A DNA stretch of 64,000 nt from Ancrocorticia populi (GTDB lineage: Bacteria > Actinomycetota > Actinomycetes > Actinomycetales > Actinomycetaceae), in the NCBI RefSeq assembly GCF_003123745.1, contig NZ_QETB01000003.1, positions 248,001-312,000 of the forward strand. The letters are read 5' to 3'. Made by a program: the position numbers and the translations under genes. The notes beneath the pieces are model-generated. The model did no database searches. It was not told where the DNA came from and worked only from the letters and a program-made list of their open reading frames with translations. Each line of letters opens with the position of its first letter. Position 1 is the first letter of the stretch. Positions 8,479 through 18,185 of the stretch are shown one piece after another.

Positions 8479-11400
8479 ATGCGGAGTGACGTTTTGCTTG
8501 GGAACCACGGCCTCGTCGTCGGCGAAATCCTTGAGGTACTGGACTCGGTCCAAGCCTCGAAGTCTCCCCAAATGGTCGTGATCGAAGGCCCGTCCGGCTG
8601 CGGCAAAACCCGCATTGTCCAGGAGTTTTATGGCCGGTTGAAGGACCGGAACCAGGACGCTTACTGGCCACCCTTGCGCAAAAGCCAGGGCAATGACGTG
8701 ATGCGCCAACGCAAGCTGATTGGCCCCCTTCAGGAAGACTTACTCTGGCCGGAAGAAACCTTTCCAACGTTCGGTTGGTGGCACTTTAACTGTGAAACAC
8801 TCGGGACGGGCATACTGGAGGACGTGGTTGCCGCAGCGCGGCCTCAAGTGGACGCCAACGGCCTCCCACTCACGATGGCGCGCCGCAAGAACGAGGGCCT
8901 ACTCGCCAAAGGAAAGCGCCAATCCAAGGCAGCGTGGAGTGAGCTAACTGAGGCAGCTAGAGACGAAGGGGTTTCAGCGGCCGTGGACGTCTTGGCAGAG
9001 AACGGCATCGAGGTGCTCTTCCCCGAGTCCCTGCTCTCATTCGGCATAAAGGGCCTACGCGCTGGGAATCGGCGGCGGAAGGAACGCGCCCAGTTCAAGA
9101 ACGAAACTGATACGGCGGAGATCGTCTCCAAGAATCAGGCCACAGCTGGCAAAGACTTGGCGAAGGCGATCGCGGACCTCGCCCTTGACTCGCTCCCCGC
9201 AATCGTGGTTGTGGAAGACCTGCACAGGATGGGCAATGAACTATCGGCCCTTCTAGATTCCCTGCTCGCCAGCAACGCTCCCGTGCTGGTGATTGCCACC
9301 AACTGGCCTGACGCGGTATCCAACAACATTCAGAGCGCTTTCATCTCGAACCATAAGGATTCGCTCGTCCCCATCGAGTGTCCTCAGCTTGGCCATAGCG
9401 ATTTAACACAACTGGTGCAGGAATCCTTTGACGTCAGCCTGCACATTGCTGAGGAAACGGCCCGGCGGCTGGATAACCCGCTGGTTCTCAAGCTCTGGCT
9501 CGAATCCAGCGAACTGGCCGATTCATATGATTTCATCGGACCCGAAGCCCTCCTGACCGACCATGCGGGACTGCCGATTGACGCGCTGGGCGTCCTTGAC
9601 GCGCGGTGGGGAGAGCTTGACCGCGAGACACAGATGGCACTTTGCCTCGCCACCGCCGCCCGTCCCGACGAGGCGGTTCCGTTGTGCGACGTGGAGAAGG
9701 AAATCCTCGCCGAAGCCTTTGCTCAGTTTAGCCCGGGTAGTGAAGTCGATGTTGCCGCCGGCCTAGACAAGGCAATAAGCCCAATGCACTGGTGTGCCTC
9801 CCCAGAGTTCACTGTGCGCTTTATCGACGTAGTGTTCGCAGATCACGCCCGCTATCACAGCGAAAAACGCCTTCGTGGCAACGCATCAAGAAAGTTCCAG
9901 ACCATCACCCGCGGCATTCTCGCAGATTCGATTTCTCAGCCCGCTCCACAATCTTCTCCGCGTCTGCCAAACCAAAGGGACCTAGCGCTTGCTCGCCGCT
10001 CCCATCTGGCGGTTTGGTTCCTTGAGCTGGACGCAGAGTTGAAAGACCAAGCAGCAACACCCGGCCTTGAATACGCCCGGTCACGCGCTGAGCTCCAGCT
10101 GAGTGAGCTGACAGGCGGTCGCATGGAGTTTGCCGCATCGTCAGAGCACGCCGCGGCAGCCCTGAAACATCTCCGGGCGGCGGGAATCACCGGGACCGAG
10201 CTCCTTAATATGCAGCTCGCGGTGGCTGACAAATATATTCTGGTCTCCAAGCCGCGATCGGCCCAAGCGATACACGAGGAGATCCTTCAGCATGAGAATC
10301 TTCCCTCTGAAATTGCCATGCAAATTCACCTCTCATCCGCGCGAATCGCCCGAGACGAGGGCGATTTTGAGGAAGCGGCAGGCCATCAACGCCAAGCGAT
10401 CGAATTGGCACGTACTATCGCCGGTCCCGAAGCGGACAAACCCGGCATGGAGCTTCAACGCCTCACCTCGCTCTACTTGAGGTTGGAGCAGTACCTCGCT
10501 GCTGGGGGCAACTGGGAGGAGATCATCACCGAGCTTTCTCCTGTGCTCGATAAACGCCTTCAGGTTGGCTACCCCACAAACGAGCTTAACAACGGCCAGC
10601 TCAAGCGCCTCATCGAGAACGCTCGCCGGAAAATCGACGAATCCAAAGGCATCAAGGTAAGCGCCGAGGAAGAACAGCGTGCGATGCTTGATGCGGCCAT
10701 TTCCTTACACGGCTCCGACTCTGAGCGGGTACACGCCGAGAGGAATAAGCTCGCGAGCGTCCTAGGCAAAGCAAAGAAGTGGACGGAAGCGGCCGAGGAA
10801 TACGAGTGGGTTATTTCCCATTGGCACCAGAGCCGTTATGCGGCCTACGGTGAATCCAAGGCCACGGCTTACAGGTCCCTCGCTCAAGTCCAAGAAGCGC
10901 TTGGTCAAAAGGAGGCGGCGATAGAGAGCTATCGTCGGGCGATTTCACTTTCCACAAAGAATAACGTGGAGACGGGGTTCTGGCCGCGGATCGCAATCCC
11001 CCGCCTGATGGCCGGCATGGGCCAAGTGGATGATGCGTTGACCCAACTTGACCAGATCGTCGAAGAGTTCGAAACCCCTGAGGGCGATACGTGGCTCTCT
11101 TTGAGTGCTCTGGAGGCGAGGACTGAGATTCTTCAGAAGGAGAAGCGATTCGAAGAGGCTGAAGCGGGCTGGCGCCGGGCCCTAACGGGCTGGAGTCTGA
11201 TCCTCGGAGATCTGTCTGATCGTGCCGCCGATTGCCGAAAAAACCTTATCGAAGTCCTGGAGACCCAAGGCAAATTCGACGCCGCAATCGAGTTGCTCCA
11301 AAACTACATCGAGCTTGAAGAGAAAGAATACGGGAAAGAAACCACTCCTTCGATCAATGCCAAGATCAAGATCGGCAACGCGTACGCGCAATCAGATCGC

Positions 11401-11532
11401 CCTGCCGATGCGTTGCCTTGGTTTCAGGAAGCTAGAGCTGGGATAGTTGCCATCCGCGGAAGCGACCATCCCGCCGTGGCGAGGATGGGCAACGGGATCC
11501 GTGTCATTGAGGCGCGGTTGAAGCAGCACTGA
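8479..11532 (+). CDS. STAND-like P-loop ATPase with C-terminal TPR repeats
   Basis: The 1017-residue protein has a Walker A motif G-P-S-G-C-G-K-T at residues 37-44 and a Walker B strand 'PAIVVVEDLH' near residues 240-248. A helical middle follows, with degenerate TPR-like repeats (about residues 590-1000, e.g. 'KWTEAAEEYEWVISHW', 'KEAAIESYRRAI', 'RFEEAEAGWRRAL'). P-loop plus TPR sensor is the layout of STAND NTPases, which include regulators and Avs-like phage sensors. There is no obvious nuclease, protease or TIR effector at either end, so an effector may be supplied by a neighbour or the protein may be a regulator. Ribosome site: GAGGTGAG lies somewhat far upstream. It converges on the next gene with only 5 nt between. 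Confidence 0.75.
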   Translation: MRSDVLLGNHGLVVGEILEVLDSVQASKSPQMVVIEGPSGCGKTRIVQEFYGRLKDRNQDAYWPPLRKSQGNDVMRQRKLIGPLQEDLLWPEETFPTFGWWHFNCETLGTGILEDVVAAARPQVDANGLPLTMARRKNEGLLAKGKRQSKAAWSELTEAARDEGVSAAVDVLAENGIEVLFPESLLSFGIKGLRAGNRRRKERAQFKNETDTAEIVSKNQATAGKDLAKAIADLALDSLPAIVVVEDLHRMGNELSALLDSLLASNAPVLVIATNWPDAVSNNIQSAFISNHKDSLVPIECPQLGHSDLTQLVQESFDVSLHIAEETARRLDNPLVLKLWLESSELADSYDFIGPEALLTDHAGLPIDALGVLDARWGELDRETQMALCLATAARPDEAVPLCDVEKEILAEAFAQFSPGSEVDVAAGLDKAISPMHWCASPEFTVRFIDVVFADHARYHSEKRLRGNASRKFQTITRGILADSISQPAPQSSPRLPNQRDLALARRSHLAVWFLELDAELKDQAATPGLEYARSRAELQLSELTGGRMEFAASSEHAAAALKHLRAAGITGTELLNMQLAVADKYILVSKPRSAQAIHEEILQHENLPSEIAMQIHLSSARIARDEGDFEEAAGHQRQAIELARTIAGPEADKPGMELQRLTSLYLRLEQYLAAGGNWEEIITELSPVLDKRLQVGYPTNELNNGQLKRLIENARRKIDESKGIKVSAEEEQRAMLDAAISLHGSDSERVHAERNKLASVLGKAKKWTEAAEEYEWVISHWHQSRYAAYGESKATAYRSLAQVQEALGQKEAAIESYRRAISLSTKNNVETGFWPRIAIPRLMAGMGQVDDALTQLDQIVEEFETPEGDTWLSLSALEARTEILQKEKRFEEAEAGWRRALTGWSLILGDLSDRAADCRKNLIEVLETQGKFDAAIELLQNYIELEEKEYGKETTPSINAKIKIGNAYAQSDRPADALPWFQEARAGIVAIRGSDHPAVARMGNGIRVIEARLKQH

Positions 11533-11537
11533 CGAGA

Positions 11538-13469
11538 TCACTCCCGGAGGTGGTTGAGCACCACCATCAGTACTCCCGCAATCGTGCGTTGAAGCGCCGC
11601 GGGAATCTCAATCTCCTCTGGCCCGATCGCACCGTACATCGTATTCCCCGATACCAGCACACGCCGCGAATCGTTCTCAAGATCCGCCGGGTACTGCGTA
11701 AGAAAGCCAAGCTTTTCCAGGATGTCGATGCCGAAACGCCCGGGCAACATGCTGCCATAGCTGGCCCCGTCCGGAAACTCCCGCAGCATCGGTTCGAATT
11801 CGAGCACCTCGCTGAGGATCGAGATGAGATTGACCGTGTACCGATGCTTCCGGATGTTTCCCGCAGAGTCCAAGGGCCCCAGCAGGAACACTGTCAGGAA
11901 CGCACCAACAAATCCTTCGAGCTCCTCAGTGCTGACTGCCTCGGGATGCTCCCACACCATCGCCTGACTGGCCGGGTAAAAGCCCACACCGTCAAACGTT
12001 ACGATGTCCATCATGTCGAGGGCCCTGATCCACGCATTCAGCTCTGAGGCCTCGGTCATCGAATGGACATACCGCGTTTGGTCTTCATGATCCTGCTGCC
12101 AGACACGAGGCACCTTCGCCTGCCCCACGATGTCGAGACCCAGCATCTTCGCCACCGGCTCGATATCTACTCGTCTCAATCCACCGTTTCTAGTTCCCTT
12201 CGGCGCATCTGCCGCCCACTCGATGAGCTCCGGAACGGCCGTCACAATTGGGAGGGTAGCGAGTGCGGCGCGGAGTTCGTCGTCGTCGGGAAATGGAAGC
12301 GACTCCAACGCTTCCAACTCGTAATCGCCAATCGTACGTACGGCTTCGGCGCGGTCAAGGACGCTTTGCCAAGCCTCGACGTTCTGGCCGTAGGACATCC
12401 GGAAGAACGCGTAGGTTGTCATGGTCTCACGTATGCTGTGGGCGTTATCGCGCAGGGAGTCAGCGGCCTCCGGATCATCGTCGTCATTGGCATCCGCGAG
12501 CATGTCAGTGACAATATCCAAGATCTGTGATGCACCCTCGGGAGTGTAGGGATTGATGCCGTTGCCGCGCGCACTCGCGAAAATCTGCGTAATGTCCTCG
12601 GCCAACGTCAGGTTCTCGCCCAAGTCAGCTAGCTCTAGCGGCGGTAGGTCTTCGTCTTCGATCCCCGGATTGTTTTGCGCGAGCCTCGTGTAGGTGGAGA
12701 CGAACCAGTCCTCCAGCTCTTCCGCCAGCTCGTGGTCGCGTTCCAGCCACTCGATGGCACCACGAACGTCCGGACTGCGCGGCACATCGAGCTCCGCGAG
12801 GGCGCCTGGCACGTCCACCTTCCACATCCGCGCTGCCCCACCAATTACCCCGGAATAGGCGAGCATCGTGCCGTAGAGTAGGCCCAGTCCGCGATACGTT
12901 ACGGTGAGCCGGTGAAGATCGTCGAACGCCGCCCCCTTGCGGGCTGTTCGCAGCACATCCTTCGCCGCCTTCGTTCCCCTCCAATCCCAGTGCGGCAACT
13001 TGGCCGCGGTAAAGGCCTTGCGCAGATCCGCGTTGCGTCCCCATTCATCCAGCTTCCCCAGCCCCACGCCGATCACATGGGAAATGGCCGGCCAGGGCTC
13101 GAAACCTTCCGGGTGCAGAGTGGCGATAATCAGCCCGGCGAGCCCACTATCGCCGCGGCCAATAGCCTCAGCGCACGAATTCAACACCTCGAACGCTGCC
13201 AGCCGATCCTCACCCGTTGGCGTGTGCAGCTCCATGTTGTAACGCTCAGTCGCGGCATCCAGTGCCGCGTTGAGGTCTTCTTCCGTCAGATCCTCCAACC
13301 CCTCCGGTGCATCCAGATCCACGCCCTCGGCTGCAAGCAACGGGGCCAGCTCATTCATCAGTTCCTGAGCCATGCCCGGCTTGTGCACAATGCCCATTTG
13401 TTCCGCGAACTCGCGGAACTCGGGATCGTCGAAGGGATTCTCAGGGGCGCCATCGCGTGGGGATTCCAT
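11538..13469 (-). CDS. hypothetical protein, 643 residues, acidic
   Basis: I recognise no domain in this protein. It is acidic with many Glu/Asp/Leu residues, has no signal peptide or transmembrane segment, and is predicted cytosolic and mainly helical. Base and codon use match housekeeping genes of the window, with steady GC-rich third positions, so it is a real gene. The ATG at 13469 is the first in frame and no clear ribosome site precedes it. It converges with the STAND-like ATPase gene. Confidence 0.75.
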   Translation of the reverse strand: MESPRDGAPENPFDDPEFREFAEQMGIVHKPGMAQELMNELAPLLAAEGVDLDAPEGLEDLTEEDLNAALDAATERYNMELHTPTGEDRLAAFEVLNSCAEAIGRGDSGLAGLIIATLHPEGFEPWPAISHVIGVGLGKLDEWGRNADLRKAFTAAKLPHWDWRGTKAAKDVLRTARKGAAFDDLHRLTVTYRGLGLLYGTMLAYSGVIGGAARMWKVDVPGALAELDVPRSPDVRGAIEWLERDHELAEELEDWFVSTYTRLAQNNPGIEDEDLPPLELADLGENLTLAEDITQIFASARGNGINPYTPEGASQILDIVTDMLADANDDDDPEAADSLRDNAHSIRETMTTYAFFRMSYGQNVEAWQSVLDRAEAVRTIGDYELEALESLPFPDDDELRAALATLPIVTAVPELIEWAADAPKGTRNGGLRRVDIEPVAKMLGLDIVGQAKVPRVWQQDHEDQTRYVHSMTEASELNAWIRALDMMDIVTFDGVGFYPASQAMVWEHPEAVSTEELEGFVGAFLTVFLLGPLDSAGNIRKHRYTVNLISILSEVLEFEPMLREFPDGASYGSMLPGRFGIDILEKLGFLTQYPADLENDSRRVLVSGNTMYGAIGPEEIEIPAALQRTIAGVLMVVLNHLRE

Positions 13470-13531
13470 GGGTACGAGCCTACGTGATGGATGGGGTGGT
13501 GTGCAGGGTGTGGGGACGTTTGGGGGCTCGG

Positions 13532-13936
13532 TCAGGCGCTAGGGGCAACCACTTTAAGTCCATAACGCGACGAAGCCTCAGCCAAGCGGTCATCGTACGT
13601 CAGCATCGCTTCTAAGTCTTCGCCGGCAACAAGTGCGGTTGCCAAGTGGATAGCGTCTAGAGACCGCAGCGTCGGAGGTTCTAGACGCGCAGCACTGTCA
13701 CAGATATCGGTGGAGATCGGAACCAAAACGAGTGTAGTTAGCAAGGCCCTGACGGAAGGAGCAGCTGCGGGGTGGGCTTTACGGATTGCCCGCATCAGCT
13801 CCGTCCGGACCAGATCCGAACTGACCATCACTAAGTCTTCGATTCCCGCAATCCACGACCTCAAGGCCAGGGTTTCCGCCTCCTCGGCTAGGAGCTTCGC
13901 CAGTGCCGAGGTATCCGCATAGACGAGGCGGCTCAA
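13532..13936 (-). CDS. vapC: VapC-type PIN-domain toxin
   Basis: The 134-residue protein is a PIN-domain ribonuclease with the acidic set in place: D8 in 'YADTSAL', E46 in 'RTELMRA', D94 in 'RSLDAIHLA' and D115/D116 in 'LTYDDRLA'. Length fits VapC toxins, which cut tRNA or rRNA and block translation. It overlaps the antitoxin gene by 4 nt, the usual VapBC coupling. Confidence 0.92.
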   Translation of the reverse strand: MSRLVYADTSALAKLLAEEAETLALRSWIAGIEDLVMVSSDLVRTELMRAIRKAHPAAAPSVRALLTTLVLVPISTDICDSAARLEPPTLRSLDAIHLATALVAGEDLEAMLTYDDRLAEASSRYGLKVVAPSA

Positions 13937-14193
13937 TACCGCTCCTCTTCACGCATGTCTTCGACCACCTGCGAGAGGCCATCGGGAAGTTGAGGGCTAA
14001 CAAACTCCTTGATGTCCGCTTGCGGCATTCGGGCGCCACGCGCTGCCAGACGGTCAATCGCGCCGCCTCGCAAGCCAGATAAGAGGGCCACTGGGCGGCC
14101 ACGATCTGTCACGGTTAACACCTCGCCGCCCACCGCGCGCGCAACTACTTCTGAAGCGTTCTGCTTCAACGCTCTAATTCCAACTTCCCCCAT
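13933..14193 (-). CDS. vapB: Phd/YefM-like antitoxin paired with VapC
   Basis: This 86-residue protein begins 'MGEVGIRALKQNASEVVARA' and continues 'VLTVTDRGRPVALLSG', the fold signature of Phd/YefM-type DNA-binding antitoxins. The C-terminal tail is acidic and would neutralise the toxin. It is the first gene of the pair. A TACAAT -10 box ends 7 nt upstream of the ATG, so the mRNA is probably leaderless or nearly so, and the overlapping palindrome is a likely autoregulatory site. Confidence 0.9.
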   Translation of the reverse strand: MGEVGIRALKQNASEVVARAVGGEVLTVTDRGRPVALLSGLRGGAIDRLAARGARMPQADIKEFVSPQLPDGLSQVVEDMREEERY

Positions 14194-14196
14194 GTT

Positions 14197-14207
14197 CTAC
14201 ATTGTAG
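14197..14207 (-). promoter_or_regulatory. antitoxin promoter/operator
   Basis: CTACATTGTAG (5-bp arms, 1-nt centre) overlaps the minus-strand -10 box TACAAT just before the antitoxin ATG. This is where a Phd-type antitoxin with its toxin usually binds to repress its own operon. Confidence 0.5.
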
Positions 14208-14259
14208 CTCAGTGAAGGGTTACGGGCAATCGCTGAGACATAAGTAGAATGCGATCCTC

Positions 14260-15117
14260 TTGCCCGCCAGCACTGCTCCGCAGTATTCGGAATGGATTAC
14301 CTTTTCGGTAACGTCCGTTACCATCGACGGTGAGCAAAAGTATTTCGATTCCAATTTGACCTTCCAACGCGCATGGCCTGCACACGATCGATTACTTGCC
14401 AAGTTCGATTACAGCCAGGAGCAAGCCCGCTTATTACTAGGTTCCGCTGCGATCGATGGCCGCCTTTGCGGAGTGGTTGAAATTCTGAGTCCGTGCGCCA
14501 CGGTCTATATACCCACGGCCATTCTCGATTTACCGATTGATCCTCCGGCCAGTGGCTCCACCAAAATTGATCCGGGGAATGGATCCCCGAACGCAGCTCA
14601 GATGGCGAGTTTGGATGTCTTCGTTGTTGCCATGTCTTTTGACTTCGACGGAGGCCCAAGAATGTCCGACCTATCAAACGAACAGGTACAGTTCACAGCG
14701 TGGCGTGGCCATATGATGATTCACCGAGAAGCCCTTAGGGCGGTTCAACAGGCAGAACGAGACATGCGCATACTGATCCGAGCTCGGAACACCCACTTGG
14801 AACCATTGATTGCCGAATCATTTCAAACGAGGGGTATCGAATCTGGTTGGGAATCCCATGGTGGGAGCGCGGATGAAACCTAGAACGCCTATCATTTCCC
14901 TTTGGTCGATTGGTCTGCGGAACTCAAGTTCACTATAGATCCAGACCTTCCGGCAATTTATGCTCAGATTTACCCGAAACAAGACTTAAAGAAGAAATTT
15001 ACGGAAGATCTTAGTGTCTGCTGGAGTGACTCTGACGAATCAATTACGACTGCCTTTGTAACTCGCGTTCAAGCTCTGTTTGACGAAATAGAGAATACGC
15101 ACACGCTCAGGGACTAA
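14260..15117 (+). pseudogene. hypothetical gene split by an in-frame amber codon
   Basis: A TTG-started frame encodes 207 residues and stops at TAG 14881-14883. The same frame then reopens and runs to 15117 ('NAYHFPLVDWSAELKFTIDPDLPAIYAQIYPKQ...', about 78 codons). Codon use is similar on both sides, and the second part has no ribosome site of its own, so I treat it as one gene of about 285 codons with a nonsense mutation. No domain is recognised. 'EQVQFTAWRGHMMIHREALRAVQQAERDM' suggests a helical cytosolic protein. It could instead be two separate short genes. Confidence 0.45.
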
Positions 15118-15417
15118 ACCGGCGATCTGATAAGCAGCATTCTGTATATCTTCACTAGATCAGCAGTTACAGTACGCGGCCTTGCACGCGAAAACCGCGA
15201 TTCTGGTACAAGGAGATCCACGAGCGGGCCGCAATCAGGCGCTTCTACAACTGGTGATTACGTGGGACCCAACAAGCTAAGAATGCGCCCGCCTGCCTCC
15301 GGAACAGTGCTCGGACTTGAACGCCTTCATTTAGCCTTCGACGGCCACTTATCCAGCAGGACTAACTAAAGAACTGAGAATTGGTTGAACCATCGAATTG
15401 ATAAAACCGACCGTCGT
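15118..15417. other. intergenic stretch without a convincing gene
   Basis: Only short frames with many stops are present and nothing repeats. It lies between the split hypothetical gene and the NERD gene and is probably decayed accessory DNA. Confidence 0.4.
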
Positions 15418-15597
15418 CTATCTCAACTTGTCTTCTAGGGACCGCAAGCCGTCATCGAACTCCCATTCCAGCGAAATGCCCGGTTCGTCATTTGTCTCTG
15501 TCCAACCATAGGGAAATCGCGCCAACCTATGAGCGCCCCCATGAGCCCAGCGGTAGGCTAGAAACATCGTTTCACCGCCGATCGAAGGATCTCCCAT
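15418..15597 (-). CDS. possible small protein, 59 residues
   Basis: A minus-strand frame encodes 'MGDPSIGGETMFLAYRWAHGGAHRLARFPYGWTETNDEPG...' and ends in an acidic tail. The amino-acid make-up looks protein-like and not like a frame shadow. Its ATG overlaps the ATG of the NERD gene on the other strand, and no good ribosome site is seen, so it may be a remnant. No family is recognised. Confidence 0.3.
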   Translation of the reverse strand: MGDPSIGGETMFLAYRWAHGGAHRLARFPYGWTETNDEPGISLEWEFDDGLRSLEDKLR

Positions 15598-16186
15598 GCC
15601 TCGCATGATTCCCAGCACGTCGCGCCACAACGCGAACAGGTCCGAGCGCCGCGTGTACAACGCGTTCGAGGGGATCATGGATCGCCCGGATTGGACCGTG
15701 ATTCACTCACTCCCGATCCGCCAGCACATCGGCAAGGAGATGGGTGAAGCAGATTTTGTGGTGGTAGTGCCGGGCAAGGGAATCGTGGTGATCGAAACCA
15801 AATCGCCGAAGCAGGTGGATTACGGGGACGGGGTCTGGACTCTGGACCGCACACCCCAGCCCCACAAGAATCCATTCACGCAGGTGGACGGCGCGCTCGG
15901 TTCTATCCGCGCATACCTGCGGCGTGAAGGCGTGATTACGGGGAACGAGCCTTTTGCGCGGCTAGTCTGGCTCACCTCGATTGGCCGCCACCATTTTGGC
16001 GGGCGCGCTCCATCGGACCTCTCGTTTTTTGAGTGGGAGTTAGCTTGGGCCGACGACGTTTCCCACCCCACACGCACCATCGAACGCGTTTTGGAGAATC
16101 ATGCGGCGTGGCACTCCGAGCATCTCGATTGGGCTGAAACGCCAGAAGACGCTGCCGGGGCAGGTTGTGAAAACTCTTCTCTATAA
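15596..16186 (+). pseudogene. NERD-domain (nuclease-related) gene, truncated
   Basis: The 196-residue frame contains a NERD domain: 'RSERRVYNAFEGI' at the start, 'GEADFVVVVPGKGIVVIETKSPKQV' (the D...E-x-K core of the nuclease-like fold), and 'ENHAAWHSEHLDWAE' at the end. In actinobacteria this domain is usually followed by a helicase or by several hundred further residues. Here the similarity stops near residue 180 and the frame ends after a few unrelated residues. GAAGGA precedes the ATG. I infer loss of the 3' part where the BREX island begins. A short stand-alone NERD protein remains possible. Confidence 0.7.
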
Positions 16187-16543
16187 GTGCTCGGGCCTCC
16201 GGAGGCGGCCGTCCAGAATTCGTGGCTACCAGAACGTTACGGCTGCCCTGTTTCAGGAGATCGCCAGCAACTCGTTGCTCATGAATCCAGCGCTGACTTC
16301 TCCAGCATGCGCCGGCCGCATCATTCGTACAGGCGATAAGCATCGACAGATCACGGGGCGCGCGGCCCCGAGTAGCTGGATCGGCTCGCTGAGATTCTCG
16401 CAAATGAAATCCAAATAGGTTTAGGTCCGAGCCCAAACGCACATATTGTCTCGAACGCACTTCAGATATGGCAGTTTTGGCATTCATCAACACACCAGCA
16501 GGTCGATTTCCCGACGCAGGAATAAGCATTTTGAGATCGAATT
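16187..16543. other. intergenic stretch at the downstream end of the BREX locus
   Basis: Frames exist on both strands (16101-16418 plus, 15972-16607 minus) but neither has a start signal or a recognisable domain. This may be scarred DNA at the island boundary. Confidence 0.4.
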
Positions 16544-18184
16544 TCAGTCGGCCGGCCAAGCCAGACAAGCCAAATCTGCCAGAAATTCTGTTCGGCGCCC
16601 AATGCACTCAATATCCCATGAATCAATTGCCGCTAACGCTTGAGTCAAACTATACGAAGATTCACCGTACACACTCCGTTTCTCAGAATATGGCCTACTC
16701 GATAATTGATGATTCAAGCGCTTCTCAAGCAATGTCAAATTGCCAATTTCACGTATCTTAAAATCTGTAGCTTCTTCGTTTTGCCCTTTTGACTGCGGCA
16801 TTATGTGCTCGATCGTGACCCCAGTTGAAGTCCAATCTAACGGACGTTCAGGCTGTTGAGTCTTTGCGTCTGCAGCTTTTTCTAGCATCGCTAAGACATA
16901 CTTTGCTCGATTTGTTGGCAATTTCCCATAAGCTGTAAAGGCTAACCGGAACTCGGCATCCGTAGGGATCAGCTTACTGAGTATCTCGCGAACTCCTTGT
17001 TGATTAGTTACTCGACCATCTGAGATTGCCGCTGCTGCAGCGGCAAAAGCCTCTTCTGAGGCTCCTGCGCCGATCCGGCCCGCAAATTGAGCGCGCACAC
17101 TCCATTTGGCGATTTTAACCAGTAGGCGTGACGCCTTCTCTTTCTCCCACTCGCGGAATGCCGCGAGCAACACGGGATAGCTGCTTTCAAAACCAAATCG
17201 TCTGTATGCGATGAGCGCGTCTCTAACATCGATACTGACTTCGCGCCAATACTCATTATCGGAATCACTCAGTGCCAAATACACTACTTGAGCCTTCTTG
17301 AGACGCTGGACGAATCTTTTGGCTCCAGGATTCTCTCTGAGCTCATCTTGTAGAGCGCGATACAGCTTACGAGCCGTCACTTTGCCGTTGCGAGACATAA
17401 AATCATGCCGAACAAACTTCACCATCGCATCAGGCTTGTTTCCCAGGTTCGTTTCAATTGAGTTCCACCCTTGCTCCACATATCGGAAGTCAGACGGTCT
17501 TGCTTCGCTGAATAAGAAATTCTTGAGCAGGTCAGCTGTTGTTAGATCAGCACCTCGATCATTCAGAGTCTCAAATATGACGTATGCTTCCGGAAGATCG
17601 GACGCAACAGCCACTAGCACCTGTACATCATTCTCAAGTTGGTCGATTATATCGACCAGTCGACGGTAGCTATGGACCGTCGGAGCAAGACTACTTAAGT
17701 GCGTCCGGCATTCCTCATAACAAATCCGAATCCTGTTGGACGGTTGCACGTCTGAAAGCTCGCAAGCAATTATTGCGTCGTATGCGTCTTGATCGTTGGG
17801 GCTGAGAATTAAGCTATCTACCTCACCTTCATCACGAATACTGAACCTTCGCAGGTACTTCTTAGAAATGTTATCTGAAAGGCTTGCTTTCCCGAGTTCT
17901 TGAAGACGGTCACGAATCGCCGCGATAAGCACAGCGGTAGTAGCAAGCCGCTGCTGCCCGTCAACAACTTTTCGCCGCCCGTTTCCCTCATTTGTTTTTG
18001 CAAAAACGATTGTTCCCATGAAGTAAGGCGTCTCGCTTTTACGCGCGCGTGCGAGATCAGCGAGATATTCTCGGACGTTCACCCTTTCCCATGAGTATGC
18101 TCGCTGAAACTCGGGAACTTCCACAAGGTGATCCGCGAGCAAGTGGCCGAGTTGATCGTGATCGAATTCTGTGTTTTCAGCCAT
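16544..18184 (-). CDS. GmrSD/BrxU-like protein (DUF262 + DUF1524), BREX-linked
   Basis: Starting at 18184 (MAENTEFDHDQLGHLL) the product has 546 residues. The N-terminal DUF262 domain shows 'VPEFQRAYSWE' and the nucleotide-binding 'KVVDGQQRLATTAVL'. The C-terminal DUF1524 HNH-like domain shows 'VTIEHIMPQ' and 'EIGNLTLLEKRLN'. This is the fused form of GmrSD, a modification-dependent (type IV) restriction enzyme, and BrxU from a proteobacterial BREX island is of this family. The brxL stop codon is one nucleotide before the ATG, and AAGGAG lies within the last brxL codons, so translation is coupled. It would cover phages with modified DNA that escape BREX (inferred). It is AT-richer than the BREX genes, so it may have joined later. 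Confidence 0.9.
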   Translation of the reverse strand: MAENTEFDHDQLGHLLADHLVEVPEFQRAYSWERVNVREYLADLARARKSETPYFMGTIVFAKTNEGNGRRKVVDGQQRLATTAVLIAAIRDRLQELGKASLSDNISKKYLRRFSIRDEGEVDSLILSPNDQDAYDAIIACELSDVQPSNRIRICYEECRTHLSSLAPTVHSYRRLVDIIDQLENDVQVLVAVASDLPEAYVIFETLNDRGADLTTADLLKNFLFSEARPSDFRYVEQGWNSIETNLGNKPDAMVKFVRHDFMSRNGKVTARKLYRALQDELRENPGAKRFVQRLKKAQVVYLALSDSDNEYWREVSIDVRDALIAYRRFGFESSYPVLLAAFREWEKEKASRLLVKIAKWSVRAQFAGRIGAGASEEAFAAAAAAISDGRVTNQQGVREILSKLIPTDAEFRLAFTAYGKLPTNRAKYVLAMLEKAADAKTQQPERPLDWTSTGVTIEHIMPQSKGQNEEATDFKIREIGNLTLLEKRLNHQLSSRPYSEKRSVYGESSYSLTQALAAIDSWDIECIGRRTEFLADLACLAWPAD

Positions 18185-18185
18185 A

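Noticed and set aside
15972-16607. 211-codon minus-strand frame between NERD and the GmrSD-like gene
   Set aside because: It runs antisense through the NERD coding region and into the GmrSD-like gene, with Arg/Ala-rich composition and no domain.
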